Positions 13,067-24,003 of a stretch of 64,000 nucleotides of DNA are shown here, one piece after another; position 1 is the first letter of the stretch, and each line of letters opens with the position of its first letter. Under the pieces are notes generated by a model, which was given only the letters and a program-made list of their open reading frames with translations, was not told where the DNA came from and did not search any database. Where the stretch lies: assembly GCA_950295325.1 (NCBI GenBank), contig OX485807.1, positions 5,582,501 through 5,646,500 on the forward strand, given 5' to 3'. The position numbers and the translations under genes are program-made. This DNA comes from Polytrichum commune. Its lineage: Eukaryota > Streptophyta > Polytrichopsida > Polytrichales > Polytrichaceae.

Positions 13067-13617
13067 TGGGTAGATGGGTCTAAAATGGTCAGAGTTTCCA
13101 ACAACGCAGTTTGGTATTTAGTGTCACGTACACTATTTGCGAAGTGATATTTTGAGGAAACAATTCAATCTCTTTTAAACACATGTTTTTTTGGGCCTTG
13201 AGTTAGATCACATTTTCATTTGGCTGCGCCCTGCCCAGCCCCTCCCACGCTTCCTTCACTGCACAGTCTTCTTGCCTGCACCTGCGTGGGAATTCTTCCC
13301 TGTAGGGAACCAATGTGATGATATCCGGTCAAAATTACAAATATTCAAGTTGACAAGTCAATTGATGAAGTTCCTTCACATATACAAGGAGCTTAATGGC
13401 TTAAGTGACCAGGTATTGTCATATTGGTTCCCAACAAGAATGAGTTCCCATGCAGGTGCGTGCAGAAAGATTGGGCAGTGAAGAAGGCGTGGGAGGGACA
13501 TGGCCCAGCTGAATGAAGATGTGATCTAACCCAGGGCTCTTTTTGGTACCTTTTCTTGGATCAACACCAAATGGGTTTCCTAATAAGAAAAGTTAACCAA
13601 ATAAAGGTTGTCTACCT
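13067..13617 (-). mobile_element. TA-flanked MITE copy, split by a foldback insertion
   Basis: One end reads GGGTAGATGGGTCTAAAATG at 13,069. The other ends AACCAAATAAAGGTTGTCTA just before a TA at 13,618. The family interior (CAATCTCTTTTAAACACATG) runs into the foldback element at 13,193. It resumes at 13,540 with TTGGTACC and CTTGGATCAACACCAAATG, as the consensus predicts. Without the insert the copy is only about 200 bp, so it also has an internal deletion. Confidence 0.6.
13193..13539. mobile_element. Foldback element with about 130-bp arms, nested in a MITE
   Basis: The left arm starts GGGCCTTGAGTTAGATCACA and runs to about 13,325. The right arm is its inverse and ends at 13,539 (GATCTAACCCAGGGCTC). 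Both arms share, in order, ATCACAT, CTCCCACGC, a TCACTGC block, GCACCTGC, TGGGAA and GGGAACCAAT. The loop is about 85 bp. T-runs flank both sides, which fits a short T-rich target duplication in the host MITE. An RNA copy would form a long imperfect hairpin. No protein is encoded. Confidence 0.7.
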
Positions 13618-13698
13618 TAAGATCCCTCATGAGAAATATGGGTTTTATCTGGTGCAAAAAGTTGTGATGTATGCAAAATCTGTTGCTAGTCTTAGGAG

Positions 13699-13791
13699 AT
13701 TTGGGCAAACAAACCCATACACTTATTTCTTGTTGGATGCCTAAACCCTTGCCTTGAAGGAACCAATGTACGGGTTGGTTCACCCTAGCCA
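13699..13791 (+). mobile_element. 93-bp Mutator-like mini-MITE, copy 1
   Basis: Left end ATTTGGGCAAACAAACCC; the right end is the inverse of TGGCTAGGGTGAACCAACCC. Flanks TCTTAGGAG (13,690-13,698) and TCTCAGGAG (13,792-13,800) match at 8 of 9 positions and serve as the target duplication. The interior TTGTTGGATGCCTAAACCCT is shared with copies at 35,840 (inverted) and 36,982. All three copies are 93 bp. Confidence 0.8.
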
Positions 13792-14973
13792 TCTCAGGAG
13801 CACTAGAATTTACTGAATGAAATGTGTTTGGTAGTAACATTATAATTTATTTTATTATTTAGTGTAGTATCCGGTATTTTATAAAGGCCCAATTTGACTA
13901 CAAAATCATACAAATGGAAGTTGGGCCTTCCAATGACACAAGATTCATGGCCTTATATTTATTGTACTGTATTTGACCACTTTGTATGTGCTTTATTATA
14001 CGTATCTAGAGGAAAATAAAATTTCCCTTTTGCAAAATGTATAGTATTTTGCAAAATCTGTAGTTATCCAACACATTTTTGCACAATTTTGTGGGTCATC
14101 ACCTCACATCGGTTACGGCCAGTGTGTAGTGATACACTCTAACCTCCATATTATCAACCTTCTTAATGTCACTTCTCTTATATTCTGAAACCCTAAGGAA
14201 CATATGTTCTTAGTTGAAATCTTGCTTTTTATTGTCACATTTTCCTCCCATATATCATAGGTTTTGACATTAAATTAATCCATTGAAGAATTCAAACCAC
14301 ATCCTCGCATGCATCACATTGTCATTATTAGAGTGTTGACTTTGTGGTATTCCATAATATCACATGCTACACTAATTCTCTTTTATCACAAACCCATGTT
14401 AACACTACAAAGCTCCTCAATATCACATGCACTTTGGTTGTCGCAAGCGTGATATTATGGAGTTTAGAGTGTATTGCTCACAACTATTACATAGTGCTAG
14501 TGAAAGGTTGTGAAAACACTTCAATTTGTTTGTGCATTGTGTCAATTATGTGATCACATGTGGCATTGATAGTTGGGATGACTGCGTGATTCTTGGACTA
14601 ATTTTTATTTGCATTTCATTTTCATATTTCTAACTTATTACATGACGGTTTGATAAAAGGCTACTCGAATGTTGAACCGATTGCATGCAACAATGCATTT
14701 TAAAATTGCACACCACATCCATTCTCTAGACAAATATGAATATGCACTAAATCTTACATTCAAATTGGCATGCCAAGAGGTGATAAAAACGTGTTTGGCC
14801 CCCAATGAATCAATATAGAATGTTCTTCAAACCTCGACACCGACATTAAGCATGCACTGGAAACCTACCGAACATGGAAAGTATCAGGTACAAAACAACC
14901 AACTCCTGACCAAAACTCGGGTTAAATCAAATGATAACTCTAATATGATTAAGGAGAGAGGGAATCATCATAT

Positions 14974-15184
14974 GTGAGCGTACCTCTCATTCATCCAACA
15001 TAGAAGCCTTGAAACGGTATGCAACCTGGATGGTATCATATTGCTTATTTAAGTTCATCTGAGACCGGATTTAGCTTTAAAGACTACGAATTAGCATATT
15101 CAAGGTCATTTGAGATGAATCGGCAACAAACCTATAGGGGGTCAAGTTATTATGCTAGTTGGATGAGAGGTACACTTGTATACA
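14974..15184. mobile_element. TIR element with CCTCTCATTCATCCAACATA ends, copy 1
   Basis: The left end has GTACCTCTCATTCATCCAAC. The right end is the inverse (GTTGGATGAGAGGTACAC). The interior contains the phrase TTTGAGATGAATC, related to copies at 20,416-20,630 and 37,365-37,600. Elements are about 210-240 bp. Non-coding; superfamily uncertain. Confidence 0.6.
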
Positions 15185-15189
15185 AAAAA

Positions 15190-16355
15190 TCCATCTCTCC
15201 TATGATCAATGCCAATTGACCTCTTACATAACATTACTCATGTTACTAGCATGGTCCCTTTTCTACAAGGAGCAAGCTAATGATGAGCTTCAACAAGCCA
15301 TGCATCCCGGTGCCTTAACTCCTGGGGTTGATTGTCAGTGTCGAGATAACTGATACTGGAAAACCATCTAGTACTCAAGCCAACCCAAACCTTGCCTCCA
15401 CGTGGTAGCTAACAGGCCAACCGATAGGAGAGAACCCCACCTAGTTGTTCACTCTTAGATAGTGAACAATGTCTAAGTTCAATACTGTTCATTTTACAAG
15501 GGTGACCCAACACAAGGGGGGTATTATTCTCTCAAAATGCCCCAAATTCTTGGCACTAGGGGAGCATCACCCTGGTGCTGAGTAATGTTATGTAAGAAAA
15601 CAAAATCTACAATAAATTATGGGCATGAGTTCGGAAAGCCTGCCATGTATGTCATCAAGGAGAAGAAGGGAGGTTCCATAGAACTTACGATACCGAATCT
15701 AGTGCTTGAAATTAAGTTACTGACTGTTTGTGACTCATTTATGCCGACTCCGTGTATTAAATGGTTACGAGCTCCTCATCATCAGCATGGGATCTGGCTT
15801 CTGAGCTCTTGCAAGCAGTGTTCTAGATTGAAGTCTTCAATGCCCTTCAAACGCGTTTTGGCCCTTCAAAATATACCTCTCTCAAAACAAACCTTCAAAA
15901 TGCAATCCCAAATTGAAAATGAAGACGTCACTTGAAGTCCTCAATATAATATGCCCGCCACAAGATCCAACAAGCTTAGGGCAGTGTCATTACAAGAAGT
16001 AGAGTTAGATGGTTGATTCTTAATTCTTCACATTGAACTGGAAACATGTACCATATAATTCATGCACAAGTTTAATATGAGTTTTGTATTTCATTTTTAT
16101 ATTCTTGGATTTCCGTCTTGGATTTGAACCAGCCCTTCGACTCAGGGACTGAAATTTGAGAGCCCTTCAAAACGAAATTCATATGAGGGCTTCAATCTTG
16201 AACACTGCTCGCAACCCCCCATGCAATTGGCTGGCAACAGATAATGTTGGCATCCGTTGGTAGATAGACGGGTAAAATTACTTCTCTTAAATATAGGAGA
16301 TGTCACGTTACCATCCATCTTTATATATATATTAAAGCAAGGTAGCACGTAAGTT
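15190..16355. other. Unrecognised intergenic stretch
   Basis: No gene is seen. The sequence around 15,550-15,590 (GGTGCTGAGTAATGTTATG) shares a short phrase with the minisatellite unit at 22.8 kb. A GAACACTGCTCGCAA and TTGCAAGCAGTGTTC inverted pair (about 15,808-15,823 and 16,198-16,212) brackets related flanks, which hints at a further decayed inverted-repeat element. Confidence 0.35.
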
Positions 16356-16616
16356 AGGGCTGGTTCACACGGGGTCCCAAGTCCTAAGTCCCAAGTATGA
16401 CATGGATACATGCATGGCAACACTTTTTGAAGGTGAGGCTCGGAACTTGTATTGAGAGTTGGGTGCAGCAAAAAGCTAGACCCAACTCTCCACACAACTC
16501 CCGTGAGAATATCTGCATAAAATACTCAAGATCCAACTTTAATGACAACTAACCATATTTGAATGGTCTCTTGAGGCTCAAAAGTTGGGAGTTGGGGCCT
16601 CATGTGAAACGGCCCT
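16356..16616. mobile_element. Tourist/PIF-like MITE, diverged
   Basis: About 261 bp. Ends are AGGGCTGGTTCACACGGGG and, inverted, AGGGCCGTTTCACATGAGG, followed on both sides by a CCCAA-TCC block. The ends resemble the AGGGGCGGTTTACAC termini of the element at 40,724. Flanks are T-rich and the target duplication is ambiguous (TT or TTA). Confidence 0.55.
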
Positions 16617-17010
16617 TTGTGGAATATCTTCCGTGGTCCGTCTAAGTTACCACACAATGCCTTTGGAGTTGTGTGGGAAGCCTCCATTGAAGCTTCAAAT
16701 GGGTAGTACACGAAACAAACGACAAAAGACGAGGGCCGCTAGCTAGCTCTTACCGGAGGCGACTTCCCATGATGTTGTAACTCGGTTATGTTACTTGTTG
16801 TCGGAGTGGTGTTAGTTGTGTATATTCCGTGTCTCATGTTAGGGCTTGGCTTCCTCCCCTCTAGTTTGGAGTGTCCAACACAACACAAGTGCCCGGGCAC
16901 GGACACGGACGGACGACATGGGAGGGATTCCCTTCCCTCTTAATTACAAGGGCCGGACATATATGCGGGTCTTGATGGATGTCATTTCCTAGCACCTACC
17001 GTTTGATTTT

Positions 17011-17035
17011 GGGGAGGGGAGGGGGGGGGGGGGGG
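17011..17035 (+). repeat. Poly-G tract
   Basis: Three G-runs (4, 4 and 15) separated by single A bases. It can form a G-quadruplex on this strand. Confidence 0.9.
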
Positions 17036-17130
17036 TAATAGATTCATTGGTGATACATTCCAATTTTTTATTTCAGCAGAGTAAATCGGGGTTTCTAATC
17101 GCGATTTAGGTGGTATTTTTGCTTTGAATA

Positions 17131-17562
17131 CACGGGGAGGTCACTCCATTGTCAAGTTGAACACCACGTGCAAACAAAAAAAATCTACTTTTTACATAAA
17201 GCATCACCAAAATGGGTCAAAATTTTATCAATTTGTTTTTCTTCTCATGAGTAGATATACACGGTATCTATTACATAGTAAAAAAAATGGTAACCAAATT
17301 TGATGATTTGGTTTTTGTTTAAATTTTTTTTATATAAAAATATTGTTTCTAACTAGAATGACGCAAATTTGAACTAAAACAATTACTACAAAAATGAAGA
17401 TGACTAAAATTTTGAAAAAAACATACAAAAGATAATATCAATGGTTATGTATATGTAGAAAAAATATCATAATTTTAAAAGCTATCTATGGCGTGTAATA
17501 TAGGGGTAGCAAACTTTGTTCGCACATGGTGTTCAACTTGACAATGGAGTGACCTCCCTATG
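17131..17562. mobile_element. hAT-like MITE, family A, copy 1, with perfect 8-bp target duplication
   Basis: 432 bp. Terminal inverted repeats of about 44 bp start CACGGGGAGGTCACTCCATT on the left and, inverted, CATAGGGAGGTCACTCCATT on the right. Both continue with GTCAAGTTGAACACCA. The 8-bp direct flanks TTTGAATA at 17,123-17,130 and 17,563-17,570 are identical. CA termini and an 8-bp duplication fit hAT insertion. The interior is AT-rich and non-coding. Confidence 0.88.
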
Positions 17563-18131
17563 TTTGAATAAAAGTCTTTGGGCTTGACATAGAAATCAGT
17601 GTTTTCACCCTCCCCCTTGATAGGGGTCACAAAACATCACCCTCTTGTGAGCGAGGTGTCTCATGTTGAAAGAGGAAGAAAACAACTCACTTGACAAGGC
17701 TACGGGGGATCGTATGGTCTTTAAACCGTTACTTCGTGAACATTAGTTGGATTCATGATCTATGAAGCAAGGAATGGGGCGAATCTGTACTTGGTTACAT
17801 GTTAACCAACCGAAATGGGGAAAAAAAAAAAAAAAAAAAAAACTAAACTAGATTTGAAATCTTGGGTAGAACATTGACCATTTTTGTAGAATGTATAAAT
17901 TGCGCTATGCCATTGGCTTTGGAAGAATCAAAGTCTCCGCTAGTTGTTTTCGTATTCTCCCCCTTTCCTATTACAAAGTTTGTAGACTATAGGTCCTTAG
18001 TCCTAGATTTAGAATTCATGTAGTGGCCATGACCTAGTGGTACGAGCACCTCCACGTTGCCACCGCATCTCTCTCTCTCCCTCACTACTATGGAGGGAGC
18101 GGAGGCATATGAATGGCCACCAGATCCCATC

Positions 18132-18543
18132 CACGGGTAGATCACTCCATTGTCAAGTTGAACACCACGTGCGACCAGAAAAAAATCTTCTTTTGGTAAG
18201 TTGCACCACCAAAATGGGTCAAAATTTTATCAAATTTTTTTCATGAGTAGATATACATAGTACCTATGACATAGTCAAAAGTGGTAACTAAATTTGATGA
18301 TTTGTTTTTTTTTCATAAAACATACCATTTCTAACTAGAATGACATAGAATTGAACTAAAACAATTACTTATAAAAAAAAGATGACTAAAAATCTCAAAA
18401 AAGTATACAAAAGATACTATCAATGGTTATGTATATGTAGAAAAAATATCATAAATTTTAAAATTATGTATGGCATGTAATATAGGGGTAGCAAACTTTG
18501 TCCGCACGTGGTGTCAACTTGACAATGAAGTGACCTCCCCGTG
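18132..18543. mobile_element. hAT-like MITE, family A, copy 2, with perfect 8-bp target duplication
   Basis: 412 bp, same orientation and same interior as copy 1 about 1 kb away (for example CACCAAAATGGGTCAAAATT and ATCAATGGTTATGTATATG). Ends are CACGGGTAGATCACTCCATT and, inverted, CACGGGGAGGTCACTTCATT. Flanks ATCCCATC at 18,124-18,131 and 18,544-18,551 are identical. The target duplications differ between the copies, so these are two independent insertions rather than a local duplication. Confidence 0.9.
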
Positions 18544-19316
18544 ATCCCATCACATCTTCCTCCACACTCGTCAACAAATAAGACTCATGACCGAAATGAG
18601 GAGGGCATTGTATTTTAATGTATGAAAATAGAGGGTTCTTTATCCAAGTCAATCCTCCTTCAATGCTAAAAAGTGATCCCTTCATAGTACTTCATGCTTT
18701 ATACTAACCTTTACATTGTTAGCAACCTTATTGATACCAACACGCACACGTTTAAATTCTCTTACTCATTTTGGGATTACGAAGTTAAGAATAAAGTGAC
18801 AGACTTGCCAGGTGGTAAAACTGCCTCTTGTGCTTTGACGTTGGCATGTCGGCCTTCTGTCTCAAGAAAAAAAAGAAAAAAAAGAGAGAATAAAGTGACA
18901 GTTGATATTGTAGCGGTAGTGCTCCACCACACTATAGTTTATGATCTATGAACAAGGTAGATTTTAGAGTTGAATTCATAGATTTTGTAACTATTGGTAA
19001 TTACACACAATCATTGTAATGTGAGTTGAAATCTGACCGAATTGCATCCCACTTTGAGCAATCGAATTGCCTTTTGCTTATCATTTTGGCGAACTTTCAA
19101 TGATGTGTCTTTAATCCCTAAATAAAGTCTTTGAAACAACCACCTCAAATCACAGTCCTAGTTTAAGGTTGACCCATAGAGCAAAGCTGTGGATGGTGGG
19201 TTTTAAACTACGTCCATATGGTTGCAACAAGCAACATTTTTCATCGATTTAACATATTTTTAATGATAAAAAATCAAGTACAATTAAAACCATCCAATAC
19301 TCCATGAGTGGATGTA

Positions 19317-19814
19317 AGTGGTTGTTTACACTAGGGGCCATGAAATCAACCCAAGGCCCTATAAAATATGTTAGAGTGATCATGGAGTTCAAGGTCCTCA
19401 AACGACATATTTTAAGGCCTACATTATCCACTGACATGGTCCAATGGGTTTTGCAGTGGGAGAGGCAAAAGAGTTCCTATGAAAGAGAAATGTTGCTATA
19501 ATAAAATTTTAATGAAAATTTTTTGGGGTGGAAGAGAAGATGAAGACAAGAGAATGGTCAAACTTGATTTTTTTTTAATACATATATATTTTAACTGCCC
19601 TTTTGGGACATATATTAAAAATATGAGCACATTTGTTTTTTGGTGCATGGTCATTCCTCTTGGTCCACATTCGGTTTACACCTAGTGAGGGGCCTAAGGC
19701 TTTGTAAATTGATTAAAAAACATATCGGATTATGGAAGTTGGACCATCAAGTCAAACCACGGAAAAGGCCATCTTCCATGGTCTGACTTCATGGTTCATG
19801 GTGTAAACTGGCCC
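19317..19814. mobile_element. Tourist/PIF-like MITE, old copy of the element at 40,724
   Basis: Shares with 40,724-41,170 the phrases GGTTTACACCTAGTGA, GGTGCATGGTCATTC, TGGTCCACATTCGG, ATCCACTG followed by CATGGTCCAA, and a TGGGNCAAGCAAAAGAG-like block. Ends (AGTGGTTGTTTACACTA and, inverted, AGGGCCAGTTTACACCAT) have diverged, so it is older than the 40.7-kb copy. Confidence 0.7.
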
Positions 19815-20415
19815 TAAGTCTCTTGAAATCGGACATGTTTTGGTAGTTGAGAGTCATACCTTCTAGTTTATGAAATTATGGCTCAAATGTATCGAGCATC
19901 TTAGGCTCTAATTTTGATGCCTTGGAAAGCCTGTTACCCACAAACTCATTTGGGAATCCCAAATTCAATTTGTTTCACATGTGCAGGCACCAATGTTGGA
20001 CTAGTATTGTCATTCTTTTTTATGCCACTCAGGTGTCTATAATGAGGATTTCAATTTTTTGTGATACCAATAAAGTATGGATATTTGAGGATATTTTTTG
20101 TTTTTGACCCTATTCAGATTTATATATCATCAAAAACCTTCATACCTAGATAAAAAAATAAAAAATCACCCTAGTATCGATACGGCATAGAATGGTATTA
20201 ACCCAAATAAGGTCAAAGATACCTGCAAAATATTGATATTGATTGGCATTACAATCTTGATACCCATTGGTATATTCTTTGCTACCACTATTTGGTGTTG
20301 ATTATGATACCATGGATTCACTTATATACTAATCCAACATTGATAGGTATCTACATGCACATTTTGGAATGCACGTGTGATAGAATTATTGGTGATTAGA
20401 CGGAGAGAGAAATGT

Positions 20416-20630
20416 ATTGCATGCAAGAGTACCTCCTATCCATTCAACATACACTCTTGACCCCTACAAACATATGCGTTGCTGCTTCATCTCAAATGAC
20501 TTGAAATAAATTAAGTCAGGGTCTTTAAGACTAATTCCAATATGAATTCATTTGAAAAAAATAACTTCCAAGATGCATACTCTCGGGGTTTTGGGTTTAG
20601 GGTAAATGAGAGGAACTCTTTGTATGCAAT
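20416..20630. mobile_element. TIR element with CCTCTCATTCATCCAACATA ends, copy 2
   Basis: About 215 bp. Left end ATTGCATGCAAGAGTACCTC; right end, inverted, ATTGCATACAAAGAGTTCC. The interior has TCATCTCAAATGACTTGAA, a phrase also present in the 37.4-kb copy as ATCAAATGACCT. No clear target duplication. Confidence 0.6.
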
Positions 20631-20639
20631 GAATCGCCT

Positions 20640-22540
20640 CTCTCCCCATTACTAGACTAGTACCTTTGAGGATTTGACTTGGACAAATAGAAGTCAATGA
20701 GAAAAGCACAATCTAGTAGAATTTTGTCGTGCTTATAATGATGAACTTGGAAACATCGAAACAAGGGCCCGACTCATCTACTTAACTTATGTCGGTATAA
20801 GTTACTTGTTGGATGTTGAATTTTTGGGGATGTTTTGAGGAATCGCATATGCTTTAGCCTACTTAGTGTTACTTGTACTTCAAGTACGGCAATTCATCGG
20901 GTTGGTGGGCTTGCTTAAGTTACAAGCTCTAGAATAACATGAATGTGGTTGAAGATCTTTCAATGTTGAGTCAAACAAAGGCTTCCCACCTTTGGTATTG
21001 CGCTCATATTCTCATGTTGAGCTTGAGAGTCTTATTCTTGAGGGTCAAAATGCCTCTCTCTCACCCTAGGGTGACAACTCTCATTTTACATGCAAGGAAT
21101 CTCGGAATCACAAGGGTTGATTTTCTATATTTAAGAATGTTATACATGGAATCAAATCGTGTTCATATTGCTTTTTTTTAAAAGAGATTTCACAAACTCA
21201 AAAAATGAGAATCTTCAAATCAATTTGGATTAATTCTCTTATTATTATTATTATTCCCATTGCATATGATGTATGTTTGCCCCAGGGGCATGCTCTATCC
21301 TCCTATCTTGACTCAATGGCTTGTTGCGGTTGATGAAGTTTCGAGCATTCCACATGACCAAAAGTGACTATATGTGAACCATAAATGATGTAATCAATCG
21401 AAAACAAGTTATTTTGGTGTCCATTTTTAGATTCACACCTCACCACATATCACTAAGATATAGGTGTGCAAATTATTGTTGTGTTGGAATAAGATATGCC
21501 TAACTTAACTTTTTATTGCCAGAGGGTGCATTCATACCTTAGCCAATGGACTTGGACTTTAAATACCACCCTTGATGTTGAGGGAAATGAAGTCCACTAA
21601 CACCAACTTATTTCATAATCGGCTGCTTGTAAGTTGATTAACTTCATCATGAATATCTAGTAGGAAGAAAATCTCTACATTCAATAAATTTTGAGAAGGT
21701 CCAATAGTGGCAAAGGTGTGGTTCTCAAGTTGAGGCAACATGTGAGAATCTTGTTTGACCTAAATTTGGATGATGGGATTGATGAGGAAGTTCTTTAAAT
21801 ATATAGGATTATGTATGTATATCTTTCACGTATGTGAGAATTTGAAATACCAAAATTTTAAGTTCAAACTCCCACTCTAGAGGTGGTCAAAGTTCATTGA
21901 CCAAATGATGGGTTGTGTATGTTTATTCATTTTGTTGTAGCAGCTAGAGTGGCAATCACGGTGATGAAAATAATCAACATATATAGATATACTTGGGTGT
22001 AGTGAGACTTTCATCTTGACAATGCACTAATAATATTAGATTGGGCAATTTCATCCATTTTAAAGTTTTTTGGGTGGAAAAACTAGAGAAAGAAATATCT
22101 TGTTTTGCGACAAAGTATTCCACTTTTGAATTTGGAGATAGGTACATGCTTTTCAAAAAATTACCAAAATGCTTACATTGATGATGAGTGTCTCTCACAA
22201 TGAGTTTGAATGCAATTTTGAAACATTTTTGTTTCAAGATGTTGCCCACACTACCAAAGCTAGTTGATACTTGCAACATCATGTGCCATTAATGTAAATT
22301 GGTCTAATTTTGTTATCAATTTAAAACAAACACTTCTATGTAAGTGGTGTGTGGTTGGGTGTGGATCTAAAAACGGAGCATTTCATAAGGTTTAGAGAAT
22401 GACCATGCATAAAATTTTGCGAGTGAGCTTTGAAGCACTAGGGTCACATAAAACATCAATAACTACATCCAGATGAACACATAATTATGATTAAAAATAT
22501 AGTTAATCTTTAGCTAGATCCTACATTGATTGGGAGAAAC
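20640..22540. other. Intergenic stretch with MITE fragments
   Basis: No gene is seen. There is an (ATT)n run near 21,238-21,255. Decayed pieces of the TA-flanked family lie at about 21,415-21,480 (inverted: TTTTAGATTCACACCTCACC) and about 22,325-22,400 (forward: GTGTGGTTGGGTGTGGATCT). Confidence 0.4.
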
Positions 22541-22820
22541 GATATGACTGTGGACAAACACTTGGTAAGATCAAAGGAACAAAGAAAACCAAATTATTTG
22601 AAGAGTCCTCGCATATATTGAGATTGCATGAAACAATCCCTAAAAACTACAAAGAGATTGCCAGCTATGAAGAAGTCATGGTCAACTTCAGTTTGTTGTG
22701 GGAGGCAATAACTTCCTCCGCTACTAATCCAACCCTAATGTATCTTGGAATGTCAAGTCTCCATTTGACACTCTTACACAAATTTGAGCACCTTTAGGAG
22801 TGCAACACCTTAGCATTGTT

Positions 22821-23390
22821 GAGTAATGTTATGATAAGACCCGTATACCTTTTAGGGATGCAACACCCTAGCACGGCTAAGTAATGTTATGATAAGACCC
22901 GTATACCTTTTAGGGATGCAACACCCTAGCACTACTGAGTAATGGTATGATAAGGCCCGTATACCTTTTAGGGATGCAACACCCTAGCACGGCTGAGTAA
23001 TGTTATGATAAGACCCGTATACCTTTTAGGGATGCAACATCCTAGCACGGTTGAGTAATGTTATGATAAGACCCGTATACCTTTTAGGGATGCAACACCC
23101 TAGCACAGCTGAGTAATGTTATGATAAGACCCATATACCTTTTAGGGATGTTGTTGCTGAGTAATGTTATAATAAGACCCGTATACCTTTTAGGGATGTT
23201 GTTGTTGAGTAATGTTATGATAAGACCCGTATACCTTTTAGGGATGTTGTTGTTGAGTAATGTTATGATAAGACCCGTATACCTTTTAGGGATGTTGTTG
23301 TTGAGTAATGTTATGATAAGACCCGTATACCTTTTAGGGATGTTGTTGCTGAGTAATGTTATGATAAGACCCGTATACCTTTTAGGGGTT
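22821..23390. repeat. Minisatellite with 58-bp units switching to 48-bp units
   Basis: Units start with GAGTAATGTTATGATAAGAC and share the 40-bp core ending CCTTTTAGGGATG. The starts at 22,821, 22,879, 22,937, 22,995, 23,053 and 23,111 are 58 apart. Most of these units end CAACACCCTAGCAC plus four bases; the sixth already carries the short ending. The starts at 23,159, 23,207, 23,255, 23,303 and 23,351 are 48 apart, and those units end TTGTTGTTG or TTGTTGCTG. Because 48 is a multiple of three, the second half stays open in frames on both strands. That is a side effect, not evidence of a protein. Confidence 0.95.
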
Positions 23391-24003
23391 AAATATACGG
23401 CAATCGAGTCACCCTCCACAACACTTAACACCCCTTGCGACAAAAACCTGAAAGTCACCCGCTCGCTCCCGGAGTCCACTACGCATGCACCTACCCTTAA
23501 TTGTATTCAACGTGGCCACCAAGGGGCTCTTCAACTTACGCGGGGACTTGGTCGGCCCAAAATTGATTAGGAAGGGGCCAGAAGTTGCAATGCAGTGACA
23601 GTGGGATTTTGTATACCAGCTGTTTGTTTGGAGCCAGAATTTTCCTCAGTCTGCCCTGCCCGAATCCCTGCCCGTGTGGAGCCCTCCTGGAGTGAGTGTG
23701 TGTGTGTGTTTACTTATTATTACTGCAACTTTTTGTACATCCAAAAATCATTCAAAAACCTTCTAGTCAAGGCACTCTGTTGCCGCTCCGATGATGATCT
23801 CATTCAATGCAAAAAAACTAAACTACAGTTGTTTGTGTACTACTATTGCTTTCTCCCCACTCCCTCGTCCTCGATACTTCTTCTCCTTCTTGGAGATGGA
23901 CCTTGTGATTTTTTTTTGGACAAAAATAGAGCTTCAATGACACCCATGGAGTTGGACAACTTTAATTTTGCGAGAGCAATTGTGCTTAAATCTTATTGAA
24001 GGG

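Noticed and set aside
22821-23390. CRISPR-like array
   Set aside because: Units are contiguous with no unique spacers, the genome is eukaryotic, and no cas genes are present.
23084-23570. Repetitive 131- and 149-codon frames on both strands (16-residue units)
   Set aside because: They arise because the 48-bp minisatellite unit is a multiple of three and lacks stops. The upstream 58-bp units break the frame, and there is no start context or domain.
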